NCBI GenBank assembly: GCA_964354225.1 | Contig: CAYGZC010000329.1 | Span: forward strand, 1 to 64,000 | Length of the DNA stretch: 64,000 bases | Direction: 5' to 3' | DNA from: CAYGZC01 sp964354225 | GTDB taxonomy: Bacteria; Bacteroidota; Ignavibacteria; UBA10030; SZUA-254 | Part shown: piece after piece, positions 1-9,628 of the stretch | Position numbering within the stretch: position 1 is the first letter of the stretch | How the letters are laid out: each line of letters starts with the position of its first letter | The notes under the pieces: generated by a model | What the model was told of the DNA's origin: nothing | What the model saw: the letters and a program-made list of their open reading frames with translations, nothing else | Databases searched by the model: none | Program-made: the position numbers and the translations under genes

Positions 1-1423
1 AGCTATAACCTTCAATTGGGACTACCGAAACTGTATAACCTGGTACTCCATAAAGGGTTTTATACATAAATCCACTGCTCGGAAAATTTTCATTACCGCT
101 AAAATGATAGAAACGATAGGTTGATGGTGTATAATTATTTGTTGTAAAAACCCAACAATTGTTTGCATCTGCATATCCAGATACATACATATAAACTCTA
201 TATGTGGAAAAATTATCCATTCCATTTACCTTTAATGAAACATAGATATCCTGCCACACATTTTCTCCTTTTTCGGCAAAAACACCCCGATCAATATAGG
301 TTGTGGTTAATGCTCCTCCCGTATCATAAATACCATTTATATATTTGTTAACAAAGAAATAGAGCATGGGAGCATTTCCCGTAATTTTACCGTTTAAGGT
401 AATTCCCTGTAGGGTACCTATTCCTGTACTTGGATAGAAGGAAAATCCGTAGGTTGTTCCCGATAATATTTTATAAAAATTTATTCCCGTTATTTCAAAT
501 AATTTATTTTCCCAATCGGTCTCCACCATACATCTATCCGTTGAATAATTCTGAAAAACTTTACACTCTTCTACACCGGCTATTTCATTAACCATAGATT
601 CTATGTCTGTCAAAGTGGAACTTTTTCTACCGGCAGAAATAATACGATATCGATAGGGTTCATCTGTTTCATTATCGGTACCGTTATAGATAGCATGAAC
701 ATTGGTACAACTATCTATACTTATACCTCCTACTAAAGAAGTAATAGAATTAGCAGCAACATTATATCCAATACCAATAGATGATGCCACTATAGGCACA
801 GATATGGTAATATCTGATGTTTCATCTACTCTAATATAGTAATTAGTACCGTAGACTAAATAATCTATATCTGTCCACGTAACCTTATCATCTGCATAAG
901 TCCAATGACCACCGGATGTTATTTCTGTTGTAAATGCCGGATCATAATAAAGACTGATTAAAGCAATACCCGTATAATAACTCGGTAATATTTCATAATC
1001 CTTACTTTCCCTTCTCATGGGAATACAGGTAACAAATCCCACCCGTTCATAAGAATAAAATTCTTTTCCATCTTTTGTTGAAAAAGTTGATCCTACCTCT
1101 ATATATTCATCATTAGGAGCAGCTTTTGTACATTCAACCGTACCGAATGATTCATAACCAGGTTTTCGGAAAACACCGGCTTCGATACCATGATAATCCA
1201 GAAAGATACCACTTGCTCCCATAACGGTCATATTTGCAACCGCTTCTTCTATCATAGTTTGTACATACATTTCTTCCAAAGCTACTACTTTAAACCATTG
1301 ATACATGGGATTTGATGGTTCTAGTGTAATACTTGGAACAATGTCAGTTAAAGCTCTGTTAGACATTCTTGCGACAATATCTTCCAGAGTATTTTTAACA
1401 AATCCTGTATAAGTAAATGTCAT
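1..1423 (-). CDS. Baseplate J / Mu gp47-like protein (3' part outside window)
   Basis: Baseplate wedge protein joining the hub region to the fibres of a contractile tail. The frame is open from the ATG at 1423 to the window edge, so the C-terminus is missing. The N-terminal part has the family signature GASGIFLDYHGIEAGVFRKP around residue 70, and later a YRYRI...GRKSSTLTDIESMV block followed by GVEECKVFQN, as in gpJ/gp47 proteins. The start overlaps the stop of the gp25-like gene as TAATG, the usual order W then J. Residues after about 300 look like a fibre or adhesin extension. Family assignment is from motif recall, not from a search. Confidence 0.8.
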   Translation of the reverse strand, partial: MTFTYTGFVKNTLEDIVARMSNRALTDIVPSITLEPSNPMYQWFKVVALEEMYVQTMIEEAVANMTVMGASGIFLDYHGIEAGVFRKPGYESFGTVECTKAAPNDEYIEVGSTFSTKDGKEFYSYERVGFVTCIPMRRESKDYEILPSYYTGIALISLYYDPAFTTEITSGGHWTYADDKVTWTDIDYLVYGTNYYIRVDETSDITISVPIVASSIGIGYNVAANSITSLVGGISIDSCTNVHAIYNGTDNETDEPYRYRIISAGRKSSTLTDIESMVNEIAGVEECKVFQNYSTDRCMVETDWENKLFEITGINFYKILSGTTYGFSFYPSTGIGTLQGITLNGKITGNAPMLYFFVNKYINGIYDTGGALTTTYIDRGVFAEKGENVWQDIYVSLKVNGMDNFSTYRVYMYVSGYADANNCWVFTTNNYTPSTYRFYHFSGNENFPSSGFMYKTLYGVPGYTVSVVPIEGYS

Positions 1424-1803
1424 TAACTTGTTCCCCCTTCTAATATTATTGAATTATAAAATTTACCGATTTCCGAAAATGTACATGAGATATCAATAAA
1501 TCCAGTTGTACCTGTTATATAACATTCAATTTTATCCAAACTTTCCATATCATAAATTTTGCTTGGTGTTAGAGCATCAATAGCTGAAAGTCTAAGTGCC
1601 TGTATCGGACCAAGATATTGTGCCGTTGATACAAAAGCAATGAGATCAAATCCGTAATCCACACAAAGTGATTCCGATCCACGTTGAGTATTAAAAACAT
1701 TATTAATTCGCTGTTTAAGTTCCGTTGAACCGGTAATTAACATTAAACAGCCATGAGGATCGATTATTGGTGTTCCCGATTGATCTACAAAAAATGTGGG
1801 CAT
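1423..1803 (-). CDS. Baseplate wedge protein, gp25/W-like
   Basis: Small wedge protein of contractile tails (T4 gp25 / P2 W family). Near the N-terminus it carries GTPIIDPHGCLMLITGSTEL, then QRINNVFNTQRGSESLCVDYG, matching the family pattern of G, a polar IxQxI-like helix and a tR-Ge...dyGsdL block. I chose the ATG at 1803 because GGTGA lies 5 bases before it; a GTG three codons earlier is possible. Directly followed by the J protein with a TAATG overlap. Confidence 0.75.
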   Translation of the reverse strand: MPTFFVDQSGTPIIDPHGCLMLITGSTELKQRINNVFNTQRGSESLCVDYGFDLIAFVSTAQYLGPIQALRLSAIDALTPSKIYDMESLDKIECYITGTTGFIDISCTFSEIGKFYNSIILEGGTS

Positions 1804-1831
1804 ATCTGTCACCGAACATTTTATAAAAAAA

Positions 1832-2302
1832 TTAAACCGGTTTTATACACGGTTCTATGGTTATATTTCCGCCTATTGTGGTTGGAGGCTGGGAAACAAT
1901 AATAGTTGGCTTTTCCTTTTCCCGTAGTTCCAATTCATAGAGATTGTTCATGGTGTACATATCCAGTTTTAAGGCATCAATCAAACTACGATCCTGAGTA
2001 ATTGTTGCTTCTAATTTCTTAATTTGAATTCCGGCTTTTCCCATAAAGTATTTCAGAGCAAACATAAATATTCCAACCATAAAAACAATAAAGAATGCCC
2101 CGATATTCCAATTTCCTGTAACAATACCCATAGATATATAGTCCTGCATAAACCATGCGGCAATACCGAGAAAGACAATAAGAAGAACTTTCCAATCGGA
2201 AAAGATAATCTTCATATCATCAATATCTACATCGCCATCCTTGTCAACATCGAGAAGTTTCATCGCCTTCTCATAGTTGTCCATCGAAATTTTTACTGAC
2301 AT
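1832..2302 (-). CDS. EF-hand two-TM membrane protein A
   Basis: 156 residues. A 12-residue calcium-binding EF-hand loop lies at about 18-29 (DVDKDGDVDIDD, acidic at positions 1, 3, 5, 12). Two membrane segments follow (about 37-53 and 67-83), then a charged helical tail to about 130 and a polar C-terminus. It has the same layout as the next upstream gene, so the two are paralogues. A two-TM hairpin protein in a tail operon could be a holin or an envelope-contact protein; the calcium loop is unexpected in either. Function not recognised. Confidence 0.6.
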   Translation of the reverse strand: MSVKISMDNYEKAMKLLDVDKDGDVDIDDMKIIFSDWKVLLIVFLGIAAWFMQDYISMGIVTGNWNIGAFFIVFMVGIFMFALKYFMGKAGIQIKKLEATITQDRSLIDALKLDMYTMNNLYELELREKEKPTIIVSQPPTTIGGNITIEPCIKPV

Positions 2303-2325
2303 ACATTTTCACATTCTTTTTACAT

Positions 2326-2844
2326 TTAAATATTCTTCTGTTTTTGGATAATAAGTCCTTTTTCCCGCCATTCAATTTCCTGATCTTTACAACGTAAAGC
2401 ACCCTCCATTTGGGAGAGTTGTAATTGATGGTCTAGTTTAATCTGTGAGAGTTTAGATTCATATTCCTGCACCGTGAGAATTTTTTCGAGTTTCAAATCA
2501 TATATCTCCTTTTCCTTCTCTTTTATGTTGAGTCGAAGTACATTGAGTTCATCATCGAGTGGTCGCATTAAAACACGTGAATAATAGACCACGGTAAACG
2601 GTACAATCACCTGTATGAATGTAGCCATTATACCTTGAAAGGTCCAGTCGTTAAGGGTAAGTCCATTCTGAAAAAACTCAATAACGGGTGTAATGAGAAA
2701 GGAAAGGATAACAACCAATATAAGTTTCAGATTGGCTGCATTACTCACCCAGACCATAAATTCTTTACCCGAAACCTTTCCATCTTTGTTGGCATCTATA
2801 TTTGATATAATACCAGCCATATTATGTTTAGGATCTAGTTTCAT
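2326..2844 (-). CDS. EF-hand two-TM membrane protein B
   Basis: 172 residues with a canonical EF-hand loop at 17-28 (DANKDGKVSGKE, ending in Glu). Membrane segments lie at about 39-58 and 70-88, then a long coiled coil from about 95 to 165 rich in E, K, L and Q. A strong SD (GGAGGTTAT) precedes the start. It is paralogous in architecture to the gene just downstream. Tail-operon position suggests a role in host-envelope contact or lysis; this is inference. Confidence 0.65.
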   Translation of the reverse strand: MKLDPKHNMAGIISNIDANKDGKVSGKEFMVWVSNAANLKLILVVILSFLITPVIEFFQNGLTLNDWTFQGIMATFIQVIVPFTVVYYSRVLMRPLDDELNVLRLNIKEKEKEIYDLKLEKILTVQEYESKLSQIKLDHQLQLSQMEGALRCKDQEIEWREKGLIIQKQKNI

Positions 2845-2870
2845 ACCTTTTTATAACCTCCGCACTCTTA

Positions 2871-3086
2871 TTAAGCTTTTTCCAGCGCAAGAATTCTATT
2901 CTCCAGTTCGATTAATTTATCGTTGATTGCTTTTAAAATATCCGTTAAACTACTTTCTTTGCTCAAAGAAGTGGTATTAATATCATCCGTTCGTTTCATA
3001 GCGAGAGCAGCGGGCTCCCGAATATCTATCGTATGTTTCATTCCATCTTCCGTTAACCATATATATATTTTTTCTTCTTCACTCAT
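2871..3086 (-). CDS. Small coiled-coil protein next to tail fibre
   Basis: 71 residues. The N-terminal half has short beta-like stretches (KIYIWLTEDG), the C-terminal half a predicted amphipathic helix (ILKAINDKLIELENRILALE) typical of a trimeric or dimeric coiled coil. Starts one base after the fibre gene stop (TAATATG), so translation is probably coupled. Possibly a fibre attachment or chaperone protein. No family recognised. Confidence 0.55.
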   Translation of the reverse strand: MSEEEKIYIWLTEDGMKHTIDIREPAALAMKRTDDINTTSLSKESSLTDILKAINDKLIELENRILALEKA

Positions 3087-3087
3087 A

Positions 3088-4752
3088 TTATGTCGTCCTC
3101 AATCCTCTGATATCACATTGATAAGCTGCTGTTACATTATTTGTGTGATAGGCCATTCTAATTCTATATCTATTTGATGATATGTTAACAGAAGTAGACA
3201 TTGACATTACAAAAGACGCTCCAGTTCCCATTCCATCTGAATCATAAAATGATATACCTGTACTTGATTCCTCAACCCAACCGTCCTGACTAAATCTATA
3301 ATATTCTATTACTCCTGAAAGATATATTATTGCATTAATTCCTTCCACAGCCAAATTTCCATAAATTACAAAAGCTGTAGTTCCAGATGGGGTCACAGGG
3401 TAAAGATAACAGTTTTTGGTTCCCGTACTCTTCGAAGAATATTCAAGATAATCATCGGTTGAATTCCATGCAAAATCAGCAGCTCTTGAACAGGGATAAA
3501 TAGGAGTCTGTACCGATGGAACACCTCCTCCTGCTAATGTTTGCCAGCCGATTCCAGCAGTCTGTCCACTAAGCATGGTTAGTACCTGTCCTTCTGTTCC
3601 TGATGGAATACGCAGTGCTGTACTCGCTGCAGAAAATCCAACAAGACTACCTTTCGTGGTACCAAGAGAATTAGCTATTTTACCAGCAAGTGCATCAAAG
3701 AGTAATTGGGACGAAGGTGATTTGGTGGTGAGGTCTTCTGTAATCGCAGACGTTTCGATACATGCAGCCTGTGCTTGCGTGGCTGTTTGAATAGCATCAA
3801 CTGTTGGTCCTTTATATTGATAATAGGACCATAACGCTTCCGACAGTGAATTACCGAAATATGGTCGGGCTACATATTGATAGTAACCAGAACTAGTAGT
3901 CCATGTCCAAATATTTACCGAAGTTATACCTACTGATATAGGATTTATACAGTTTTGTTCGCTATTATAGATTCCATTAATCCAGATTTTTACTTTATCA
4001 GTTGAAGCATTAAACTGGAGAGTAATATGATACCAAATATTATTGGAAATTCCGGTACTAATAGATGTACCACCCCAATATAAAGCACCGGCGGATATTG
4101 CTATATATCCGATCTGAGTCGATTCATTAAATTCGAAAATACAACTATAAGTAACATTAGATGTACCCATCCAAAACGAAAATACTGTAGGATATCCCGT
4201 TATTGTTTTTGTACGTTTAGAACTATATGTTGCACTATTATCATAAAGTTGAAGCACATCATTAATTGTAAAATCTAAAGCTTTTGAGGATTGATAGGTG
4301 GATTCACAATCTGTTCCATCGTTATCCGTCCAATCGGTTAGATTAGCATCGAAATCTGTGGTAAATTTAACGGTATCCGCACCTTCTTCAATTCCCATCC
4401 ATATATTATCAATACATTTATAAAGATTACCGTTAATGAGTGCGATACCATCGGGATAATGCGGATCGGGTTCTGCGGAAAGATTGGTCATCCCGAGTAT
4501 GGGATGAACGTAAAATCCTGTAGCGGTTTGTTTGATGTAACCGTAAACCGTACCGTTAGCCGGATCTTCCGAAATATAGGTTTTAGAGATTGGAGCATCG
4601 GTGGTAATACCTGATACCATTCCGTAAGAAATCGGAATATCCATTAACATTTGCTCGCCTTCACCATTATCTATATAAACTCCGCTGGTTAATGTTACCG
4701 TTTCTACAATGGAAGTTCCCGTATATTGATATTTTATTTTTTGAACTGGCAT
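3088..4752 (-). CDS. Tail fibre / adhesin with LamG-like domain
   Basis: 554 residues, rich in G, S, T, Y and N. Residues about 150-310 resemble a concanavalin/LamG jelly roll: FSFWMGTSN early and NNIWYHITLQFNASTDKVKI with WINGIYNS late, the usual pattern of such glycan-binding folds. The C-terminal half has GTEGQVLTMLSGQTAGIGWQ, a common motif of phage fibre shafts and tips. Likely the receptor-binding protein. It lies between the hub/spike gene and small baseplate genes, the normal place for a fibre. Confidence 0.7.
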   Translation of the reverse strand: MPVQKIKYQYTGTSIVETVTLTSGVYIDNGEGEQMLMDIPISYGMVSGITTDAPISKTYISEDPANGTVYGYIKQTATGFYVHPILGMTNLSAEPDPHYPDGIALINGNLYKCIDNIWMGIEEGADTVKFTTDFDANLTDWTDNDGTDCESTYQSSKALDFTINDVLQLYDNSATYSSKRTKTITGYPTVFSFWMGTSNVTYSCIFEFNESTQIGYIAISAGALYWGGTSISTGISNNIWYHITLQFNASTDKVKIWINGIYNSEQNCINPISVGITSVNIWTWTTSSGYYQYVARPYFGNSLSEALWSYYQYKGPTVDAIQTATQAQAACIETSAITEDLTTKSPSSQLLFDALAGKIANSLGTTKGSLVGFSAASTALRIPSGTEGQVLTMLSGQTAGIGWQTLAGGGVPSVQTPIYPCSRAADFAWNSTDDYLEYSSKSTGTKNCYLYPVTPSGTTAFVIYGNLAVEGINAIIYLSGVIEYYRFSQDGWVEESSTGISFYDSDGMGTGASFVMSMSTSVNISSNRYRIRMAYHTNNVTAAYQCDIRGLRTT

Positions 4753-6384
4753 CTAATTCGCCTCTGTTGCACTGGTATTCATATTTGATTCATCTGTTGT
4801 CATGGGTTGTGGTATAATATTTGGATCAACCGTTGGTCCGTTCACTGTCATATGCACATGTTTAAAAACATGTCGATGAGGTTTAACAGAAAGTGGCAAT
4901 GTTGGTTCTGAATTTAAATCTTTTCCCAAAGAAACAACAGGTGCTTCTACATATATTATATCTTTACTATGAACAGTAATAATTGAAATTTTTGGTATCT
5001 CGGCATCATTTTCTACAGAAATATAAGCTGAACTGTTGGTTATATTAGGAATTTGTTTTGATAAATCATCTTTATCTTTGGTTATAATAAATACTTTTTT
5101 CTTACCCAACAAAAAGAAAGTTCCACTAAAATCACTATAAAACATAGTTCCACCATCGGGCAATGTTAATCTAAAATCATTAGATGATTCTTTATATGGC
5201 ATAAGTAATTTTCCGTTACTATCTTTTTGAAATACCTGACCAATTGCTACCATTTCTGGAGAATCTAATTCAGACTGTATTCCAAAATTTACACCACCTA
5301 TATTTTGTGGAAACTGAAGACCTACAAATTCTCCAGCATAAGGTGATGATTTTATAAAAGTAACACTTCCTTCTGCCGGTCTTATATTCAATTTTTTCTG
5401 TTGTATTCCCCAATTTTTATCATCCATATCAGTTTCTGTTACATTTGGAAGATCTTTTTTGATCTTCCCATTCCATATCGAACGATATAATTTAGCACCC
5501 TTGGCCGTCAACATATTTATATTTATTGCTCCTTCAAAAAGCAATGAAATTGTATCCCTAGGTATAGCCTGAAATAATTCCTTTGGTCTGATACTAAAAT
5601 CGGTGGTACATACAACAAGAGATTCAATATAATTTTGATGAAATATATATCTTGTAAAAACAGCACGATAATTTTTTCCCTGAAATTGAAAAATTTGAGG
5701 TGGTTTTATAGGCATTACATTAACACCTACTACCTCTAAAAACTGTTTGTTATTTACTGTTATATTAGATATTCTATTATCAGCCGAATAAAAAATCGAA
5801 AAAGGCTTTGAAAGAGTTTTATCTCCAATATATTCTCCTATACTGATAGAATTATTTGTTATAAGTAATTCTTTTTTTAATTTAAATGCGAGGTTTGTAA
5901 GAAATTCTAAAAATGAACGATGTAAAGATATTCCTTCTTCTGGAAACATCTTTAAATTCTTTAGTTCTTTATCCGCCTTAAATTGTATTTCTGGGAATCC
6001 ACCTATCATAAGTTGTAGAATATCTCCTACTGTTTTTACATTTTTAGTAGATATAGGATTTTCAGCAAGATCAAATTCCAAATAGTAAAGAAGTCTTGGA
6101 ACGAAAATAGCTTGGTAACAACCTTCTAATGAATCATATCCATAACTTTTTAGACAAAGATCTATCCTAAAATTATTTCCATAGGTGAAAATATATTTAA
6201 ATGTATCTCTTTTATTTAACTGAAAATTCATATAGGGATTTTTTGATTTCCATATAACAGCATTTGGACCTTGAAAGAAAGAAAAATAAACATAAACAAT
6301 ATCATCTTTACAATCTTCTTGTCTCGTTAGTAAAGTTTCTCCTATATAAAAGGCCCAACTTATTATTTTTTTGGCGCTTCCCAT
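4753..6384 (-). CDS. Baseplate hub / central spike protein
   Basis: 543 residues. The N-terminal two thirds look like a hub domain. From about residue 355 there is an OB-fold-like spike base (GEFVGLQFPQNIGG ... MVAIGQVFQ), then short beta repeats (LTLPDGGTMFYSD, PVVSLG). Near the C-terminus a His-rich KPHRHVFKHVHM motif resembles the metal-binding histidines of needle tips in gpV/gp5-type spikes. Start overlaps the upstream stop as TAATG. Assignment rests on these motifs plus position after the tape measure and baseplate proteins. Confidence 0.6.
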   Translation of the reverse strand: MGSAKKIISWAFYIGETLLTRQEDCKDDIVYVYFSFFQGPNAVIWKSKNPYMNFQLNKRDTFKYIFTYGNNFRIDLCLKSYGYDSLEGCYQAIFVPRLLYYLEFDLAENPISTKNVKTVGDILQLMIGGFPEIQFKADKELKNLKMFPEEGISLHRSFLEFLTNLAFKLKKELLITNNSISIGEYIGDKTLSKPFSIFYSADNRISNITVNNKQFLEVVGVNVMPIKPPQIFQFQGKNYRAVFTRYIFHQNYIESLVVCTTDFSIRPKELFQAIPRDTISLLFEGAININMLTAKGAKLYRSIWNGKIKKDLPNVTETDMDDKNWGIQQKKLNIRPAEGSVTFIKSSPYAGEFVGLQFPQNIGGVNFGIQSELDSPEMVAIGQVFQKDSNGKLLMPYKESSNDFRLTLPDGGTMFYSDFSGTFFLLGKKKVFIITKDKDDLSKQIPNITNSSAYISVENDAEIPKISIITVHSKDIIYVEAPVVSLGKDLNSEPTLPLSVKPHRHVFKHVHMTVNGPTVDPNIIPQPMTTDESNMNTSATEAN

Positions 6385-6692
6385 TATCCGATCACCAGTC
6401 CAATCTGTCCTACATCTATATATCTCATATAAACTGTTTCTTTCCCAGCAGTTATAAAAAATCTTCCGTGAGATAAAAATCGATTCGTTTTTCTTATATT
6501 CTCACTACCTTGATATATTAACTTAGTAATATTAAAGCAATCAAGACGGCTATAATAGGTAATAGAAAAATCATAGGCATATCTACCAGAAGTGATAGTA
6601 AACGTAATATCGTTCTCCGAAACGTTAAATGATTTCATTTGTGGATCTTTTATATCCACAGTTTTATTGTTTTCCAGTCCGATGTAAATCAT
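6384..6692 (-). CDS. Small baseplate-region protein, unknown
   Basis: 102 residues, mostly beta-type sequence (FNVSENDITFTITSGRYAYD), no membrane segment or cysteine motif. It overlaps its neighbours by a few bases on both sides, so it belongs to the baseplate operon. No family recognised; a small hub or LysM-like tail protein is possible. Confidence 0.6.
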   Translation of the reverse strand: MIYIGLENNKTVDIKDPQMKSFNVSENDITFTITSGRYAYDFSITYYSRLDCFNITKLIYQGSENIRKTNRFLSHGRFFITAGKETVYMRYIDVGQIGLVIG

Positions 6693-8005
6693 ACGATTAT
6701 CGCCGTCATTGTTTTTTCCGCTATTATATCTCTTTTTTCTATAGATTGGGATACATCCATTGTTTTCTTTTTCTGTATTAACTGTCGTATAGTATTTAAT
6801 AAATATGTATATACACCCATATTTCTAATTTGTCTTTCCCGAAGTTGTTCATCAAGAAAGTTTCTTCGAAAAAGACAAACTCCTGTTCGATAAGTTGCGT
6901 TTACTACCCAATCCACACCCAATGCACCTTTATTTAGATCAAGAAAATCAAGAACTTTACCGGCTCTTCCGGTGACTTTTGCTACCGTTGGTGCCATTTC
7001 GATTAAAGACTGCAACTTAGAATTTTTCTCATTATAGACCGGAAAATCATCTTCATTTGTCATAGCTGCATCACTAACCGCATAAAGTTGTTCCGATTTC
7101 GGATATTCATCGGGTTGATATTGACGGCATAGAATAGAAACCGTGATAACATTTTTTCCATCCTTTACATTCCGTTTAAACATTACGGTTTCTACGAAAC
7201 AATCGAAAATGATTTCATATTGTGTTAATATCGGAAAAGTTCGATGTTTTACCGTTCTTCGCCATTCCGCGTCTTTGTCGTTAGTATTTGCAATTGTTTT
7301 ACCTTCTACAGCAGCACGATAGGCTAGTGATTTATTGTTTTCCACCGGAACAACATTATTAACGGTAACACTTGCTTTTTCAGTAATATTGTTTATAATA
7401 CCGCCAAAAAAATCTTTACTAAAGCTTCCTATCACATGACTTATAGATGAACCTATAGTAGTTGTTGAAATACCACCTATCGGAATAGTAGAAAACATTG
7501 GTGAAATCTGTTTAAATGCGGAAAGATAATTTAAATAATCTAAATATCTAAAATTGTATGGAATTGATGTTGGTCCTTTATAAGCAGCGTTAACTACTGG
7601 TATAGAAACTATTTTATTATTGGTTAAATCTTCTGTTATAGATAATGGATCGCGGGGGACTTTATATTCCACTTCCTCGCCCCGTCCCATTTCTAACAAA
7701 AAGAGAACAGCAAGTACATTTAAAATCTCAGTTTGATCATATTCACAGTCGATACGGATACCGAGATTGCCACCTTTTTGTTGTCCTAAAAATGCGGCTC
7801 CAATAGCCCGAAATTCGGTAACTTCCTGAGAACGGGCTACTTCAAAATGTTTTACTCTGTATAGCGGTAAAGGTCCGAGCAATACCGGTGGATTTCCAAC
7901 ACCTAATCTATATAAACTCATAGCTATCATGGCTGCAGTTTTAGAAAGTAAACTTATTCCATAATTAGCTGTTTCTGCTATTTTTCCTGCAAGTTCACCT
8001 ACCAT
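6689..8005 (-). CDS. Baseplate/tail protein, paralogue 1
   Basis: 438 residues. The segment GPLPLYRVKHFEVARSQEV, then FRAIGAAFLGQQKGGNLGIR, matches the neighbouring larger protein (PLFAVQYYEAAFSQDVLKYR, then SIAGQYLAKQPGGQHSLRID), so the two are homologues. Both also share a C-terminal RQIRNMGVYTYLLN / RNIRNMGLYGFIMN block. Strong SD GAGGTGGTG. Between tape measure and hub, as expected for proteins that cap the tail tube or form the inner baseplate. Exact family not recognised. Confidence 0.65.
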   Translation of the reverse strand: MVGELAGKIAETANYGISLLSKTAAMIAMSLYRLGVGNPPVLLGPLPLYRVKHFEVARSQEVTEFRAIGAAFLGQQKGGNLGIRIDCEYDQTEILNVLAVLFLLEMGRGEEVEYKVPRDPLSITEDLTNNKIVSIPVVNAAYKGPTSIPYNFRYLDYLNYLSAFKQISPMFSTIPIGGISTTTIGSSISHVIGSFSKDFFGGIINNITEKASVTVNNVVPVENNKSLAYRAAVEGKTIANTNDKDAEWRRTVKHRTFPILTQYEIIFDCFVETVMFKRNVKDGKNVITVSILCRQYQPDEYPKSEQLYAVSDAAMTNEDDFPVYNEKNSKLQSLIEMAPTVAKVTGRAGKVLDFLDLNKGALGVDWVVNATYRTGVCLFRRNFLDEQLRERQIRNMGVYTYLLNTIRQLIQKKKTMDVSQSIEKRDIIAEKTMTAIIV

Positions 8006-8007
8006 AT

Positions 8008-9618
8008 TTACACCACCTCTACAGCACCATTATATGTTACAATATAAACAGATTGAGTTATTATATCATATCTACGAAAACAGAGTATATAATAAAGACC
8101 ACTGTTGTCCATAAAATAACAGTTAAGATCCGATGTCACATCAAAAGGAAATGGACCCAATAATAACGTTCCATCTTTTTTCTTTACCGTAATTTCTACT
8201 CTTATATTATTGTTTTTAAAAACAAATATTATATCATTTACGGTCATTTCTTTAGTAAAATTATTATAATACAATTCACCACGAATAATATTTTGCAGTC
8301 CAGTTTCCCAATCATTAAGTTTAGGTTTTACTATTGTGGTAGAACCAATACGTGTCATCTGATTTATAATTAGAGTACCAGCCGTTGAAAACTGCGGTTT
8401 CTTCGGAGGTTTTGAGTTAAATATCTTGTTGGTAATTTTAGGCCAAACGGATGCATAATTTAAGTTCATTATAAATCCATATAAACCCATGTTTCTAATA
8501 TTTCTGTTCTGAAGATTATAATCATTAGGTTTTTGACCAACCATCTGAAACATATTAGTTATTATTCCGGTACTAGCTATATTTATTAAATTTAGGTGTA
8601 AATCTGTATAGTTATTTGCTTGTGTATCAAGCTTTTTTGTTCTTATATAGGATCTCTTCATATTGGCTCTGGTATAAAGCTGTGGTGAATCCGATAAATT
8701 CATCGCTGTTAATGCTTTCCAGCTATTTTTTGCATAGGCATTCATCTTATCCTGCGGTAATAATGGTGGTGCGGTACTTAATGGTTTCTCTGATTCCACA
8801 TAGGAATTAGCTTTTATTTCTTCATTTAAAGCGGTCTCGAAACTTCTCGTATCCTCTTCTATAGCTTTTCCAATAAAAACATCGGTAATATAAGGTGGTT
8901 CAATAAATTTGTGAAAAAGAATCGATACATTTATAGTATCTCTATCGGTAGTATCAAGATCCTGCCAATAGATTAGTGATTCAATATAAACATCAAATAT
9001 AACGAATTCTTTGGTAGTAACATTAAAGGTTTTATGATAATTGGAACGCATCCATTTAAAATCATTTTTACTGATTTCTACCAGATCTTCTTTGGTAGTA
9101 TCCATATCCTGTTTAATAACATCTAATTCCTTTACTTTGTTGGTAGCTGCCGAAAACATTTCTCCACTACCTATTAAATTTCCAAGAATTGTCGTACCAG
9201 CTGGACCAGTGAACATATCTTTTAGTCCCTTATTTATCTCCTCCGATTTTGATCCTTTTATATAAAGATATTGTAGAAGGGAAAGATAGCGGCTGGCGGA
9301 TGGTCCTTGTAGTTTGGCGTCGATTCGTAGAGAATGTTGACCACCTGGTTGTTTAGCGAGATATTGTCCGGCGATAGAACGATATTTTAATACGTCTTGG
9401 GAGAATGCGGCTTCATAATATTGAACTGCGAAAAGAGGAACAAGCCAAATAATGCAATCTGCATTAAGAATAGCTCTGGATGTACTGGAAGCGAATGTTT
9501 CCAATGCTCGTTTCATAGCTATCTCTTTTTGCGATTTATCATAGATAGAAACGTTGGATGGTTTTGAATTACCGCCCCTTTTAATAAATGTCGCAGAACT
9601 TGTGCTTAATTTATCCAT
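8008..9618 (-). CDS. Baseplate/tail protein, paralogue 2
   Basis: 536 residues, homologous to the next downstream gene over the QYYEAAFSQDV core and the RNIRNMGLYGF block. It has an extra C-terminal domain of about 110 residues, beta-rich, from TRIGSTTIVKPKLNDWETGL onward, which looks like a separate module. SD AGGTGAT precedes the ATG. Probably an inner baseplate or tube-initiation protein; the pair may form hetero-oligomers. Function inferred from position. Confidence 0.65.
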   Translation of the reverse strand: MDKLSTSSATFIKRGGNSKPSNVSIYDKSQKEIAMKRALETFASSTSRAILNADCIIWLVPLFAVQYYEAAFSQDVLKYRSIAGQYLAKQPGGQHSLRIDAKLQGPSASRYLSLLQYLYIKGSKSEEINKGLKDMFTGPAGTTILGNLIGSGEMFSAATNKVKELDVIKQDMDTTKEDLVEISKNDFKWMRSNYHKTFNVTTKEFVIFDVYIESLIYWQDLDTTDRDTINVSILFHKFIEPPYITDVFIGKAIEEDTRSFETALNEEIKANSYVESEKPLSTAPPLLPQDKMNAYAKNSWKALTAMNLSDSPQLYTRANMKRSYIRTKKLDTQANNYTDLHLNLINIASTGIITNMFQMVGQKPNDYNLQNRNIRNMGLYGFIMNLNYASVWPKITNKIFNSKPPKKPQFSTAGTLIINQMTRIGSTTIVKPKLNDWETGLQNIIRGELYYNNFTKEMTVNDIIFVFKNNNIRVEITVKKKDGTLLLGPFPFDVTSDLNCYFMDNSGLYYILCFRRYDIITQSVYIVTYNGAVEVV

Positions 9619-9628
9619 TTTTTATCAC

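Noticed and set aside
22..351. Short frames on both strands at the left edge
   Set aside because: They lie in other frames of the baseplate J gene, whose single frame is open from 1423 to base 1.
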